Source: Clostridiales bacterium | GTDB lineage: Bacteria > Bacillota > Clostridia > Christensenellales > CAG-138 | Length of the DNA stretch: 45,271 nt | NCBI GenBank assembly: GCA_024698505.1 | Contig: JAILRE010000005.1 | Coordinates: forward strand, 1 to 45,271 | Direction of reading: 5' to 3' | Shown: positions 1 to 7,910 of the stretch, piece after piece | Position numbering within the stretch: position 1 is the stretch's first letter | Layout of the letters: each line of letters opens with the position of its first letter | The notes under the pieces: model-generated | What the model saw: only the letters and a program-made list of their open reading frames with translations | Told to the model about the DNA's origin: nothing | Databases searched by the model: none | Translations under genes and position numbers: made by a program

Positions 1-1
1 G

Positions 2-61
2 ACAGAGCGATTCTTCAACACCCTCAACAGGATCGAAACTAAACTTAACGATATGGAGTAA
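2..61 (+). CDS. C-terminal end of an unidentified upstream gene (partial)
   Basis: The first 60 bases are open in one frame and end at TAA 59-61, giving a 19-residue tail, TERFFNTLNRIETKLNDME, which looks like the end of an amphipathic helix or coiled coil. The stop lies 6 bases before the next ATG, so the two genes are probably cotranscribed. Too little is present to name a family. Confidence 0.45.
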   Translation, partial: TERFFNTLNRIETKLNDME

Positions 62-67
62 AATAAT

Positions 68-550
68 ATGGAACAGTCTTTCAGACCCATGCGCCGCTTC
101 AAGCAGGCGCTTTCCGAGGAGGAATGCATCAGCCTTCTCAAAACCGAAAAGCGGGGCACGCTCGCCGTCATAGGCGACGGCGGCTATCCCTACGCACTGC
201 CCATCAATTTCCTTTATGACGAAGCTGAAAATAGGATCTATTTCCATTGCTCGCGTGAGGGGCACAAGGCCGACGCGATGAGCAATTGCGACAAGGTCTG
301 CTTTACCGCGCACGACGCGGGCGAGCAGCGCGGCGACTGGTCGTATTTTGTCAAGAGCGTGATCGTGTTCGGCAGAGCCAAGCCTTTAGAGGACAACGCC
401 CTCAAATACGAAAAGGCCCGGGCGTTCGGCATGAAGTATTTCCCGAGCACGGATGAACTCGACGCAGAGCTCGCGCGCGATCTCGATCGTATCCGTATTA
501 TGGAGATCACTGTCGAGCACATGAGCGGCAAGCTCGTGCATGAAAAGTGA
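68..550 (+). CDS. Pyridoxamine 5'-phosphate oxidase-like / NimA-type FMN-binding split-barrel protein
   Basis: A 160-residue protein of the flavin-binding split-barrel family that includes NimA-type nitroimidazole reductases. These are small homodimeric cytoplasmic flavoproteins that reduce small substrates. The family pattern is visible: an N-terminal MRRFKQALSEEEC segment, then GTLAVIGDGGYPYALPINF, IYFHCSREGHKADAM and VCFTAHD. The length is normal for the family. The start is the ATG 9 bases after GGAG at 55-58, a site inside the end of the preceding gene, which suggests coupling. The substrate cannot be read from sequence; NimA-like is a family call, not proof of nitroimidazole resistance. 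Confidence 0.85.
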   Translation: MEQSFRPMRRFKQALSEEECISLLKTEKRGTLAVIGDGGYPYALPINFLYDEAENRIYFHCSREGHKADAMSNCDKVCFTAHDAGEQRGDWSYFVKSVIVFGRAKPLEDNALKYEKARAFGMKYFPSTDELDAELARDLDRIRIMEITVEHMSGKLVHEK

Positions 551-632
551 GCCGGGTTCTTCATCGGCGAAAACGCCGGCGCTCGTTGTCTGCGCGGCCG
601 CGGGGCTCGCGGGGATATGCATGCTGTTCTGA
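540..632 (+). CDS. Possible 30-residue membrane peptide
   Basis: An ATG inside the last codons of the split-barrel gene opens a 30-codon frame ending at TGA 630-632. The product has a polar start (MKSEPGSSSAKTP) and a hydrophobic second half (ALVVCAAAGLAGICMLF) long enough for one membrane span. The 11-base overlap with the upstream stop would allow translational coupling. No clear ribosome site precedes it. It may be a real small membrane protein, a decayed remnant of a longer one, or chance. Confidence 0.3.
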   Translation: MKSEPGSSSAKTPALVVCAAAGLAGICMLF

Positions 633-677
633 TGGAAAAACCGTATTATCAACTTTCGGCGCACGTCTCAATATTTA

Positions 678-706
678 TTGCATTACGTAAGCGAACGGTG
701 TATAAT
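678..706 (+). promoter_or_regulatory. Sigma-A type promoter for the two-repeat lipoprotein gene
   Basis: TTGCAT at 678-683 and a perfect TATAAT at 701-706 are separated by 17 bases. The next gene starts at 761, giving an untranslated leader of about 48 bases with AATGGAGGT as ribosome site. It makes a longer in-frame start at 617 very unlikely, because that would lie upstream of the promoter. Confidence 0.8.
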
Positions 707-760
707 TTGTATGCAGACGACTGTCCGCATGAAAACGCCCTAATAAAATGGAGGTACAGA

Positions 761-1708
761 ATGAAAAGGACAATTACACTATTACTCGCCGTTCTGCTGG
801 TTCTGACAATGGTCTGCTGCAGCTGCTCCAATTCCGACCATTCGGATAAGCCGGCTGATACGACTGAACAGCATGGCGAGAACACGAACACCCCTGCCGA
901 AACCGACAAACCCGCAGATCCCGTCCGGACTGAACCTGCTCCCACAGAGCCGCCTGCAGTATTTGAGGAAGTCACAGTCGTCGATAATGACTACTGCACC
1001 ATTAAGGTCACCGAAATCGATCCGAACAATATTTGGGGGTACACATTAAAAGTTTTCTTTGAAAACAAGTCCTCCGATAAGACCTATATGTTCTCTGTTA
1101 CAGACGCCTCCGTAAACGGCGTAGAGTGGGATCCGTTATTTGCTGCGGAGATCCCCGCCGGCAAAAAGAAAAACGACGAGATCAGCTTCTCGGACGACGA
1201 GAAGACTGCTCTGCTCTCAGAGTTTACGGATATCGAACTGACATTCCGCGTCCACGATTCAGACGACTGGTCCGCAGACGATGTTGCGAACGAAACCGTC
1301 CATATCTATCCGCTGGGAGAGGACAAAGCCACGGCCTACGTCCGGGATCCGCAGCCCACAGACAAGGTGATCGTGGATAATGACCAGATCACAATTATCG
1401 TCACGGGCTATGCAACTGATACTTTCTGGGGCTATTCCGCGAAAATGTACTTGGTAAACAAGACCGATAAAAAACTGATGTTCAGTTCCGATGACGTCTC
1501 CGTGAACGGCTATATGTGCGATCCCTATTGGGCGATCAGTCTTGCGCCGGGGAAAGTAGCCTTTACAAGCATGTCTTGGTCAGAGAGCACATTCGAGGAA
1601 AACGGGATTACCGAAGTTGAGGAGATCGTATTTGCTCTTCGCGTATACGAATATGATAACTGGTCGGAAGAGGATATCTTCAATGAGACTGTAACACTCA
1701 ATCCCTAA
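761..1708 (+). CDS. Secreted lipoprotein with two tandem copies of one domain
   Basis: A 315-residue lipoprotein. The signal peptide MKRTITLLLAVLLVLTMVCC runs into a cysteine-rich lipobox (VCCSCS), followed by a Pro/Thr/Glu-rich linker to about residue 68. Two homologous domains of about 115 residues follow. Both open with a (V)VDND.(C/Q)(T)I pattern, contain FWGY or IWGY, then SVNG...DP and an (A)PGK or PAGK turn, and end with W(S)..D...NETV. The start at 761 is fixed by the promoter and by GGAGG at 750-754. The domain resembles small beta-sandwich lipoprotein domains, but I do not recognise a named family. It is a single-gene unit with its own promoter and terminator. Confidence 0.8.
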   Translation: MKRTITLLLAVLLVLTMVCCSCSNSDHSDKPADTTEQHGENTNTPAETDKPADPVRTEPAPTEPPAVFEEVTVVDNDYCTIKVTEIDPNNIWGYTLKVFFENKSSDKTYMFSVTDASVNGVEWDPLFAAEIPAGKKKNDEISFSDDEKTALLSEFTDIELTFRVHDSDDWSADDVANETVHIYPLGEDKATAYVRDPQPTDKVIVDNDQITIIVTGYATDTFWGYSAKMYLVNKTDKKLMFSSDDVSVNGYMCDPYWAISLAPGKVAFTSMSWSESTFEENGITEVEEIVFALRVYEYDNWSEEDIFNETVTLNP

Positions 1709-1732
1709 GTCCTTACCGCGCCGGAGAGGCCA

Positions 1733-1765
1733 TGAAAAAGCCCTTGTAAACCAAGGGTTTTTTCT
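1733..1765. terminator. Bidirectional rho-independent terminator
   Basis: CCCTTG (1741-1746), a 5-base loop, then CAAGGG (1752-1757) followed by a T run on the plus strand. On the other side, GAAAAAG gives a shorter U run for minus-strand transcripts. It closes the lipoprotein gene and may also serve the convergent Fic remnant. Confidence 0.75.
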
Positions 1766-1812
1766 TTGTCTCTATTCTGCTCCATATGTACAAATCGCCC
1801 TCAAAAGAGCCA

Positions 1813-1836
1813 TTTGGCGCCCGATTTGGCGCCAAA
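1813..1836. repeat. 9-bp inverted repeat downstream of the Fic remnant
   Basis: TTTGGCGCC (1813-1821) and GGCGCCAAA (1828-1836) are perfect inverted arms with a 6-base loop. On the minus strand the hairpin is followed by a modest T stretch (CTCTTTTGA), so it may be a weak terminator for the Fic remnant. The function is uncertain. Confidence 0.5.
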
Positions 1837-1879
1837 GGAGAGCGATAAGGAAACGGTGGTGAGAAAGCACGTTGACTAT

Positions 1880-2410
1880 TCATTTCCGGTGATCGATCCT
1901 GAAATAATCCATCACCTTTTTGAACCCATCCTGCGCGGTCAGGCAGGTGTCGCGCAGGTACCCGCGCTCGGCCTCCCAATTGCGGAGGCCCTGATAATAG
2001 CAGAGCTTCAGATCGTCCGTGATTATGAACGGCACAACGCCGTATTTCAGGCACTCCTTAAAGAGAATCAGCCGTCCCACCCTTCCGTTGCCGTCCTGGA
2101 ATGGATGGATGCGCTCGAAGCGATAATGGAAATCGAGCAGGCCGTCAAGCGTTCTTTCCTTCTTGGCGTTGTATTCGCGGATCAGCGCCTTCATTGCCTT
2201 GGGTACGTCCTCCGGCGCCGTCGTCGGCCGCCCGCCGATCTCGTTCGGGAGCCGCTTGTAATCGCCGACGGCGAACCAATCGTTCCGGCTGTCTGAGGTG
2301 CCGCTCTTCAATACCGCGTGAAGCTGTTTGATAAAGCTCTCGCTCAGGGCATTCTTCGCGGAGTCGATCACCATGTCGATACAGCGGAAATGGTTGGCGG
2401 TTTCCACCAC
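1880..2410 (-). pseudogene. Fic-domain protein, 5'-truncated
   Basis: The product carries the intact Fic catalytic motif HPFQDGNGR (about residues 102-110 from the GTG at 2410), the signature of AMP-transferring Fic enzymes, plus the flanking family sequence VGDYKRLPNEIGG. Relatives of this type carry another 60-90 residues at the N terminus, including an inhibitory helix with a (S/T)xxxE(G/N) motif. Here the frame is closed by a TGA only about 12 codons upstream of 2410, and the missing part is replaced by the promoter of the divergent gene at 2524. No ribosome site lies in front. Homology begins abruptly at AVDDVVETANHF. I read it as a truncated remnant. A short active Fic lacking its own inhibitor is possible but less likely. 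Confidence 0.7.
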
Positions 2411-2462
2411 GTCGTCAACCGCGCTGCGCGAAATCGCGGCGATTTTTCAGGCGCTTTCCCCT

Positions 2463-2490
2463 TTGTTTTCGCGCGATCATCTGCTATAAT
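2463..2490 (+). promoter_or_regulatory. Promoter of the enoate-reductase/SDR/ALDH operon
   Basis: A perfect TATAAT at 2485-2490, with a weak TTGTTT at 2463-2468 and a 16-base spacer. It lies 34 bases before the ATG at 2524. The weak -35 suggests modest or activator-assisted expression (inference). Confidence 0.6.
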
Positions 2491-2523
2491 ATAAGGGACA
2501 AAAAGACTGTTTTGGAGGAGCCT

Positions 2524-4605
2524 ATGGATCCGAGTCTGGAACCGCTGTTCACGCCTTGGAAGGTCGGGAACGTTACTGTCAAAAACCGCATAGTCATGCT
2601 GCCCATGGAGGGCACGAACATGATCCAATGGGAGGCGAAGACGGGCTACGTCAAGGGCATCGACAGGTTCTATGCCGACAGGCAGAACAACGAGGTCGGC
2701 CTCTTCATACCCGGGCTGATCCCCCTTATAAGCATCATCGGGCAGAAATGGGTCTATAAGCACAAGGAGGTCTTCGACAAGGTAAGGCCCGTGATAGACG
2801 GCATACACGCGGGCGGCGGAAAGGTCTTCTTCCAGATAAGCGCGGGCTCGGGGCGCTCGATGCTGCTCCCGCCCATACTCCGCCCCTTCGTGAAAAAGGG
2901 CTTTTTGAAGCGGATATCCTCCCCGTTTTTGATGACCAAATGGTGGTGGTCGGCTCCCGATCCCGAAGAGCCGAACGTATGGGATCCCTCGGTTGCGATG
3001 GATCATTTCACCGAGAGCATGATAAAGCGGTTCGTTTACGCCTTCGGGCAGACGGCTCTTCGCTGTAAGGAGGCGGGCGTCGACGGCGTTGAGATACACG
3101 CCGTGCACGAGGGGTATCTTTTGGATCAGTTCGCCATGCGCTACACGAACCACCGTCAGGACGCTTACGGCGGGACGCTTGAGAACCGTCTGCGCTTCGC
3201 TTGCGAGATCGTGAAGGAGATAAAGAAGGTCTGCGGGGACGACTTCCCCGTTTCGCTCCGCTACTCGGTAAGGTCCATGACTCGCGGCTTCAATCAGGGC
3301 GCGGTCCCCGGCGAGGAATTCACCGAGGTCGGCCGCACGATGGAGGAATCGGAGCGCGCCGTGAAGCTCCTTGAGGAAGCGGGCTACGATATGTTCAACT
3401 GCGACAACGGCACCTACGACGCCTGGTATTGGGCGCATCCTCCCGTGTACGCGCCGCTGAACATGAACCTCTCCTACGTGGAGCATATAAAGAAGTTCAC
3501 GACCAAGCCCGTCGTCTGCGCGGGGCGCATGCAGCCTCTTGCGGCGGCGGAGTCGATAAGGGCTGGCCGTATCGACGCAATGGGCGTCGGCCGTCAGCTC
3601 CTCTGCGATCCGGAATACGTAACCAAGATAAAGGAAGGCCGCATGGATGATATCCGTCCCTGCATAGCCTGCCACGGCGCGTGCCTGCCCTTCAACGGCC
3701 TTAACGGCAAGGGCACGGACATCGACCCCATGCACGTTGAGATGGGGCGCTGCGTCCTGAACCCGTGGACGAACAACGAAACCAAGTACAGCAAGGCCAA
3801 GGCCAAAAGCCCGAAGAAGATCGCGGTGATAGGCGGAGGCATAGGCGGAATGGAGACCGCGATACAGGCTTCGCTCCGCGGGCATAAGGTCGACCTCTTT
3901 GAAAAAACCGACAGGCTCGGCGGCGTGTTCAACGCGGCGGCGGCTATGTCCTTCAAGGAGAAGGACAGGGAGCTCTTGCTCTGGTACCGCAGAATGCTTG
4001 AAAACTGCGGCGCGGCCATCCACATGAACGCCGAGATAGAGGATATCGGGGCTTTGGACGCGGATATCATCGTGATAGCGACGGGCGCGAAAGCGAGGAC
4101 GCTCCGCATACCCGGAGCCGAGCGCGCGGTCACAGCGGCGGATCTGCTCGACGGGAAGGCCGATATGGGCGACAGGCCCGCAATAATAGGCGGCGGGCTA
4201 ACGGGCTGCGAGATAGCCTACGAGCTGGCCCTTCAGGGGAAGCATCCCTCCGTGATAGAAATGACGGGCGATCTCGTCGGCGCGCGGGGCATCTGCATGG
4301 CGAATTCCTCCATGCTGAGGGAGCTTCTGCGGTATCACGATGTCCCCGCGTACCTCAACGCGGCGGCCGATTCTATAACGGAAGAGGGCGTTGTCATAAA
4401 CACGCCCGAGGGCAAAAAGACCGTGCCCGCGGATTCGGTGATAATGTCGGTCGGCTACTCGCCCGACGCGCGCTTCGCCGCGCTGAAGGCCGATAAAAAG
4501 CTTAAAAACAAGGTGTTTTTCGTGGGCGACTGCGATAAGGTCGGCAGCCTGAAGACGGTCATAAAGCAGGCGTACGAGCTCGTGCAGCGCATCTCATACA
4601 ATTGA
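2524..4605 (+). CDS. NADH:flavin oxidoreductase / enoate-reductase-like enzyme (BaiH/FadH/Enr family)
   Basis: A 693-residue Old Yellow Enzyme fusion that should reduce an activated C=C bond. The N-terminal FMN barrel (residues 1-370) has EIHAVHEGYLLDQF (190-203) with the catalytic His/Tyr region and YGGTLENR (215-222). A [4Fe-4S] site follows: C380, C383, C387 and C410. The C-terminal half is an FAD/NAD(H) module with GGGIGG (437-442) and GGGLTG (556-561). Order and length match 2-enoate reductases, 2,4-dienoyl-CoA reductase and BaiH. The start is the ATG 4 bases after TTGGAGGAG; the upstream TTG lies inside that ribosome site. First gene of an operon with an SDR and an aldehyde dehydrogenase. 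The substrate is not readable; unsaturated acids, enones and steroid-like compounds all fit. Confidence 0.93.
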   Translation: MDPSLEPLFTPWKVGNVTVKNRIVMLPMEGTNMIQWEAKTGYVKGIDRFYADRQNNEVGLFIPGLIPLISIIGQKWVYKHKEVFDKVRPVIDGIHAGGGKVFFQISAGSGRSMLLPPILRPFVKKGFLKRISSPFLMTKWWWSAPDPEEPNVWDPSVAMDHFTESMIKRFVYAFGQTALRCKEAGVDGVEIHAVHEGYLLDQFAMRYTNHRQDAYGGTLENRLRFACEIVKEIKKVCGDDFPVSLRYSVRSMTRGFNQGAVPGEEFTEVGRTMEESERAVKLLEEAGYDMFNCDNGTYDAWYWAHPPVYAPLNMNLSYVEHIKKFTTKPVVCAGRMQPLAAAESIRAGRIDAMGVGRQLLCDPEYVTKIKEGRMDDIRPCIACHGACLPFNGLNGKGTDIDPMHVEMGRCVLNPWTNNETKYSKAKAKSPKKIAVIGGGIGGMETAIQASLRGHKVDLFEKTDRLGGVFNAAAAMSFKEKDRELLLWYRRMLENCGAAIHMNAEIEDIGALDADIIVIATGAKARTLRIPGAERAVTAADLLDGKADMGDRPAIIGGGLTGCEIAYELALQGKHPSVIEMTGDLVGARGICMANSSMLRELLRYHDVPAYLNAAADSITEEGVVINTPEGKKTVPADSVIMSVGYSPDARFAALKADKKLKNKVFFVGDCDKVGSLKTVIKQAYELVQRISYN

Positions 4606-4626
4606 CAGGCTGAAAGGAAGAACAAT

Positions 4627-5427
4627 ATGCTGAAGAACAAGACCATCGTCATAACCGGCGCCTCCAGCGGGATAGGCAGATCCATATTGGAGATGCTTGC
4701 CGAGGCCGGGAACAACAACCGCATAATCGCCGCGAGCCGAGGCATTGGCAAGCTCACGGGGTTCGGTGAGAACGTGACGCTCTTCCCCTGCGACCTCAGC
4801 AACAAGGAGGGCGTCGACGCGCTTTTCGATAAGGCGGAGGCGCTTTTCGGGAAGATAGACGTGCTCATCTGCAACGCGGGCGCGCCCTACTACGAGCGCT
4901 ACGATTACGAGGACTGGGGCAGGATAGAGAGGATATTCTCCCTCAACACGTTCTCCTGCATGTACAGCTATTCGAAATACCTGAACCATCTTGACGGACG
5001 CGAGGGGCATATAGTATTCACCATCTCCGCGATGGGCGAGATGGCTCTTCCCGGGTACGCGCTGTACGCCTCCACGAAGTTCGCCATGAAGGGCTTCCAG
5101 CAGGCCATCCGCCTTGAAACGCCGAAGAGCATGAAGATCACCTGCGTCTACCCCGTTTCCACCAAGACGAATTTCTTCGAGGTCGGCGGCGCGGGGCACA
5201 AGGTGGAGCAGCCCTTCCCCGTGCAGACTGCGGAGGCCGTCGCAAAGGCGACGATTCGCGGCATAGAGCGCGGCAAAAAGCAGGTCTATCCCTGCCCCGT
5301 GTATCTGCCGAGCAGGCTGCTGATGAACGTGCTGCCCCCGGTAAAGAGCCTGTATCTTACGGCTCAGCACAGGATGCTTTTGAGGTTCCTCGACCGAAAG
5401 AAGAACGACGGGAACAAGGCTGAATAA
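4627..5427 (+). CDS. Short-chain dehydrogenase/reductase (classical SDR)
   Basis: A 266-residue NAD(P)(H)-dependent alcohol/ketone oxidoreductase. The Rossmann motif TGASSGIG is at 10-17, NAG at 83-85, and the catalytic set is S134 (FTISAMG), Y147 and K151 (YASTK). The C-terminal tail (residues 215-266) is basic and moderately hydrophobic (SRLLMNVLPPVKSLYL), as in SDRs that sit on membranes or handle lipids. It starts 21 bases after the enoate-reductase stop with AAAGGAAG as ribosome site, so it is in the same operon. It could interconvert the alcohol or ketone next to the double bond reduced by the first enzyme and the aldehyde used by the third (inference). Confidence 0.92.
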   Translation: MLKNKTIVITGASSGIGRSILEMLAEAGNNNRIIAASRGIGKLTGFGENVTLFPCDLSNKEGVDALFDKAEALFGKIDVLICNAGAPYYERYDYEDWGRIERIFSLNTFSCMYSYSKYLNHLDGREGHIVFTISAMGEMALPGYALYASTKFAMKGFQQAIRLETPKSMKITCVYPVSTKTNFFEVGGAGHKVEQPFPVQTAEAVAKATIRGIERGKKQVYPCPVYLPSRLLMNVLPPVKSLYLTAQHRMLLRFLDRKKNDGNKAE

Positions 5428-5440
5428 AAGGAGAAAACGC

Positions 5441-6859
5441 ATGGCATACACACAGGAAACGGTGCGCGGCATAGTTGAAAAACAGCGCGCGTACTTCAAT
5501 ACCGGCGCGACGCTCGATATTTCGTTCCGCATAGAACAGCTGAAAAAGCTTCGGCAGGCGGTGATCGACCACAGGGAATCGCTTGAAAAGGCGCTTTGGG
5601 AGGACCTCCGGAAGAGCCAAACCGAGGCGTATCTTTGCGATCTCGGCCCCGTCATAGTCGAGGTCGACGAGATGCTGAAGGGCCTGAGGAAATGGGCGCG
5701 CCCCGAAAGGCATTTCAGCGGGCTCATGTGCTTCCCCAGCACGAAGACGACCGTCTACAAGATGCCCTACGGCGTTTCGCTTTTAATATCGCCCTTCAAT
5801 TTCCCGATACTGCTGACGCTCGGCGTGCTCGCCGCGAGCATATCGGGCGGCAACACCGCCGTTTTGAAGACGAGCTCCAAATCCGCCGAGAGCACCAAGG
5901 CCCTTAAAAGGATGATCGCCGAGGTCTACCCCGAGGAATACGTTACGGTGATAGACGGCGGGCACGACGTTGCGGATATGTGCCTTTCGGAGCGGTTCGA
6001 CAAGATATTCTACACGGGCTCCCCGAAGGTCGCGAAGCACGTGCTCGAAATGGCCTCGAAGAACCTCACCTCCGTCGCGCTGGAGCTCGGCGGAGAGACG
6101 GGCAACTGGTGCATAGTCAGGAAGGACGCAAACCTGAAGGACGCCGCGCGCAAGATAGCCTTCTTCAAGCTCTGCAACGCGGGCCAGATCTGCATAAACG
6201 TGAACCAGATCGCCGTCGCGGAGGAGGCGGCTCCCGAGTTCCTTGCGGAGCTGAAAAGCGAATTCATACGCCAGATAGGCGAAAAGGCCGAGGAAAACCC
6301 CGATTATCCCAAGCTGATAACCGAAGCCGTCTACGATAAGTGCGAAAGGCTTACCGCCGAGTATAAAGACCGCGTTTTCTTCGGCGGCACGGGCAGCCGC
6401 GGGGAGAACAAATTCTCGCCGACGGTCATATACCCCGTCGGTATCGACGAGGATATAGTAAAGCACGAGCTCTTCTGCCCCCTGCTCCCCGTGGTCCCCT
6501 TTAAGGACGCTTCCGTAAACGAGCTGCTGGACGTCATCGCCGGGCGCGAGCATCCGCTTTCGATGTACGTTTTCACCTCCGATAAAAAATGGGCGAAGAA
6601 GGTCATGTCCACCCAGCAGTTCGGCGGCGGCTGCATAAACGAGGTCTGCATACACATGATGGTGAAGGGCGTGCCCTTCAACGGCACGGGGCATTCCGGC
6701 ATGGGCGCGTACCACGGCGAATGGGGCTTCAGGGAGTTCACGCACCCGCAGACCGTCCTGACGGGCAAAACGCATATGAATCTGCCCCTGCGCGAGCACC
6801 CCTATTCCGGCAAGGCCGGCAAAATAAAGATGAAGCTGCTGAAGCTGTTCGAGAGATGA
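5441..6859 (+). CDS. Aldehyde dehydrogenase, class 3 (ALDH3)-like
   Basis: A 472-residue NAD(P)-dependent enzyme oxidising an aldehyde to an acid. Visible motifs: the SPFNFP oxyanion segment (N120), ELGGETGNW with the general base E215, and the nucleophile C251 in NAGQICINV. The length of about 470 and the lack of an N-terminal extension match the class-3/fatty-aldehyde branch. The C terminus ends in a basic, hydrophobic helix (KIKMKLLKLFER) that may touch the membrane. It begins 13 bases after the SDR stop with AAAGGAG, and the operon ends in a strong terminator. Enoate reductase, SDR and ALDH together suggest stepwise processing of an unsaturated alcohol or aldehyde, possibly lipid-like (inference). 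Confidence 0.92.
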   Translation: MAYTQETVRGIVEKQRAYFNTGATLDISFRIEQLKKLRQAVIDHRESLEKALWEDLRKSQTEAYLCDLGPVIVEVDEMLKGLRKWARPERHFSGLMCFPSTKTTVYKMPYGVSLLISPFNFPILLTLGVLAASISGGNTAVLKTSSKSAESTKALKRMIAEVYPEEYVTVIDGGHDVADMCLSERFDKIFYTGSPKVAKHVLEMASKNLTSVALELGGETGNWCIVRKDANLKDAARKIAFFKLCNAGQICINVNQIAVAEEAAPEFLAELKSEFIRQIGEKAEENPDYPKLITEAVYDKCERLTAEYKDRVFFGGTGSRGENKFSPTVIYPVGIDEDIVKHELFCPLLPVVPFKDASVNELLDVIAGREHPLSMYVFTSDKKWAKKVMSTQQFGGGCINEVCIHMMVKGVPFNGTGHSGMGAYHGEWGFREFTHPQTVLTGKTHMNLPLREHPYSGKAGKIKMKLLKLFER

Positions 6860-6866
6860 GAGCAAC

Positions 6867-6897
6867 AAAAAAAGCCTGCTTTCAGCAGGCTTTTTTA
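6867..6897. terminator. Bidirectional terminator between the ALDH operon and hypA
   Basis: An 8-bp stem AGCCTGCT/AGCAGGCT (6873-6880 and 6884-6891) with a 3-base loop, flanked by A7 on the left and T6 on the right. It works for both convergent transcripts. Confidence 0.9.
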
Positions 6898-6901
6898 TTG
6901 T

Positions 6902-7258
6902 TTATTCATCTATCAGCTCGGCCTCTATCTGCTTGATCGAGAACTCGTTCCCTCTCAAAAGGTACGTCTCCTTGCTTTTGCAGAAGGGGCATATCCTGCC
7001 GTGATCGACCGTCCTGTACGTCTTTTCGCAGGCGGTGCAGAAGGTGACCGCCTCCAAGGTTTCGACCGTGAGCTCCGCGTTTTTCACGAGCTCGTTCTTC
7101 TCCCTGAAATAGTTCCAGCAGTCGACGAGCTGCTCTATGACGACGCCCGAGACCTCGCCGACCTCGAGCGTGACGGAGCCTATCCTTTTTACGCCGTTCT
7201 CCTTCGCCACGTCGCCGAGCGTCTTTATTACGTGCTTAACGATGCCGAGCTCATGCAT
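6902..7258 (-). CDS. hypA: HypA hydrogenase/urease nickel-insertion metallochaperone
   Basis: A 118-residue HypA/HybF protein that binds nickel and passes it to a nickel enzyme, typically [NiFe]-hydrogenase, in partnership with HypB. The nickel site is the N-terminal MHEL (His2), and the structural zinc site is C74, C77, C90 and C93 in two CxxC pairs (CTAC, CPFC). The length is canonical. The ATG lies inside the end of the upstream hypB (8-base overlap), so translation is coupled. Last gene of an operon ending at the terminator near 6880. Confidence 0.95.
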   Translation of the reverse strand: MHELGIVKHVIKTLGDVAKENGVKRIGSVTLEVGEVSGVVIEQLVDCWNYFREKNELVKNAELTVETLEAVTFCTACEKTYRTVDHGRICPFCKSKETYLLRGNEFSIKQIEAELIDE

Positions 7259-7910
7259 TCCGCCATTCCTCCCATTCGGAAAGGAGCCAGCTTTCCCATT
7301 CCTCCATGCCCTCGCCCGTCTTGGCGGAGACCGGGAATATCCTTATTTCGGGGTTGAGCGCGAGCGCGCGCCTTTTCACCGCCTCCGTATCGAAATCGAA
7401 GTACGGCGCGGCGTCCGTCTTGGTTATAACGAGCGCGTCGCTCTTTCTGAACATTAGCGGGTATTTTAAGGGCTTGTCGTCCCCCTCGGGCACGCTCAGT
7501 ATCATCACGTTTTTATGCGCGCCGGTATCGAATTCGGCGGGGCAGATGAGATTGCCCACGTTTTCGAGGAACACTATCCCGCGCTCCCCCTCCATTTCGA
7601 TAAGGCCCGCCCTCGTCATGCCGGCGTCCATGTGGCACATGCCGTCGGTATGCACCTGGATGCTTCGGGCGCCAAGCTCCGCTATCCTGAGGGCGTCCAC
7701 GTCGGAGGCGATATCGGCCTCCATAACGCCTATCTCGGCTCTGCCGGAAAGATCCGTTATCGTGCGGGAAAGGAGCGTCGTTTTGCCGCTGCCGGGCGCG
7801 CTCATAAGGTTGACGAGGAATATCCCCCGCTCCTTCAGCTCGCTCCTAAGCTCCTCCGCGTCGCGGTCGTTCGAGGAGGTGACCGTCATCCTGAGCTCTA
7901 TTACCTTCAC
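7251..7910 (-). CDS. hypB: HypB-type nickel-insertion GTPase, second tandem copy
   Basis: A 219-residue SIMIBI-class GTPase. P-loop SAPGSGKT (37-44), EAD at 64-66, the metal-site C92-H93, ENVGNLICPAEFD with C123, and PEGDDKPLKYP. The start is a GTG at 7910, which shares GTGA with the stop of the upstream hypB and has GGGGGAG 5 bases before it. A longer frame would run through the upstream gene. There is no N-terminal His-rich nickel-storage region. The guanine-specificity motif reads TKTD (163-166) instead of NKxD, unlike the first copy. Ends in a Trp-rich tail and overlaps hypA. With the first copy it may form a heterodimer (inference). Confidence 0.93.
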   Translation of the reverse strand: MKVIELRMTVTSSNDRDAEELRSELKERGIFLVNLMSAPGSGKTTLLSRTITDLSGRAEIGVMEADIASDVDALRIAELGARSIQVHTDGMCHMDAGMTRAGLIEMEGERGIVFLENVGNLICPAEFDTGAHKNVMILSVPEGDDKPLKYPLMFRKSDALVITKTDAAPYFDFDTEAVKRRALALNPEIRIFPVSAKTGEGMEEWESWLLSEWEEWRNA

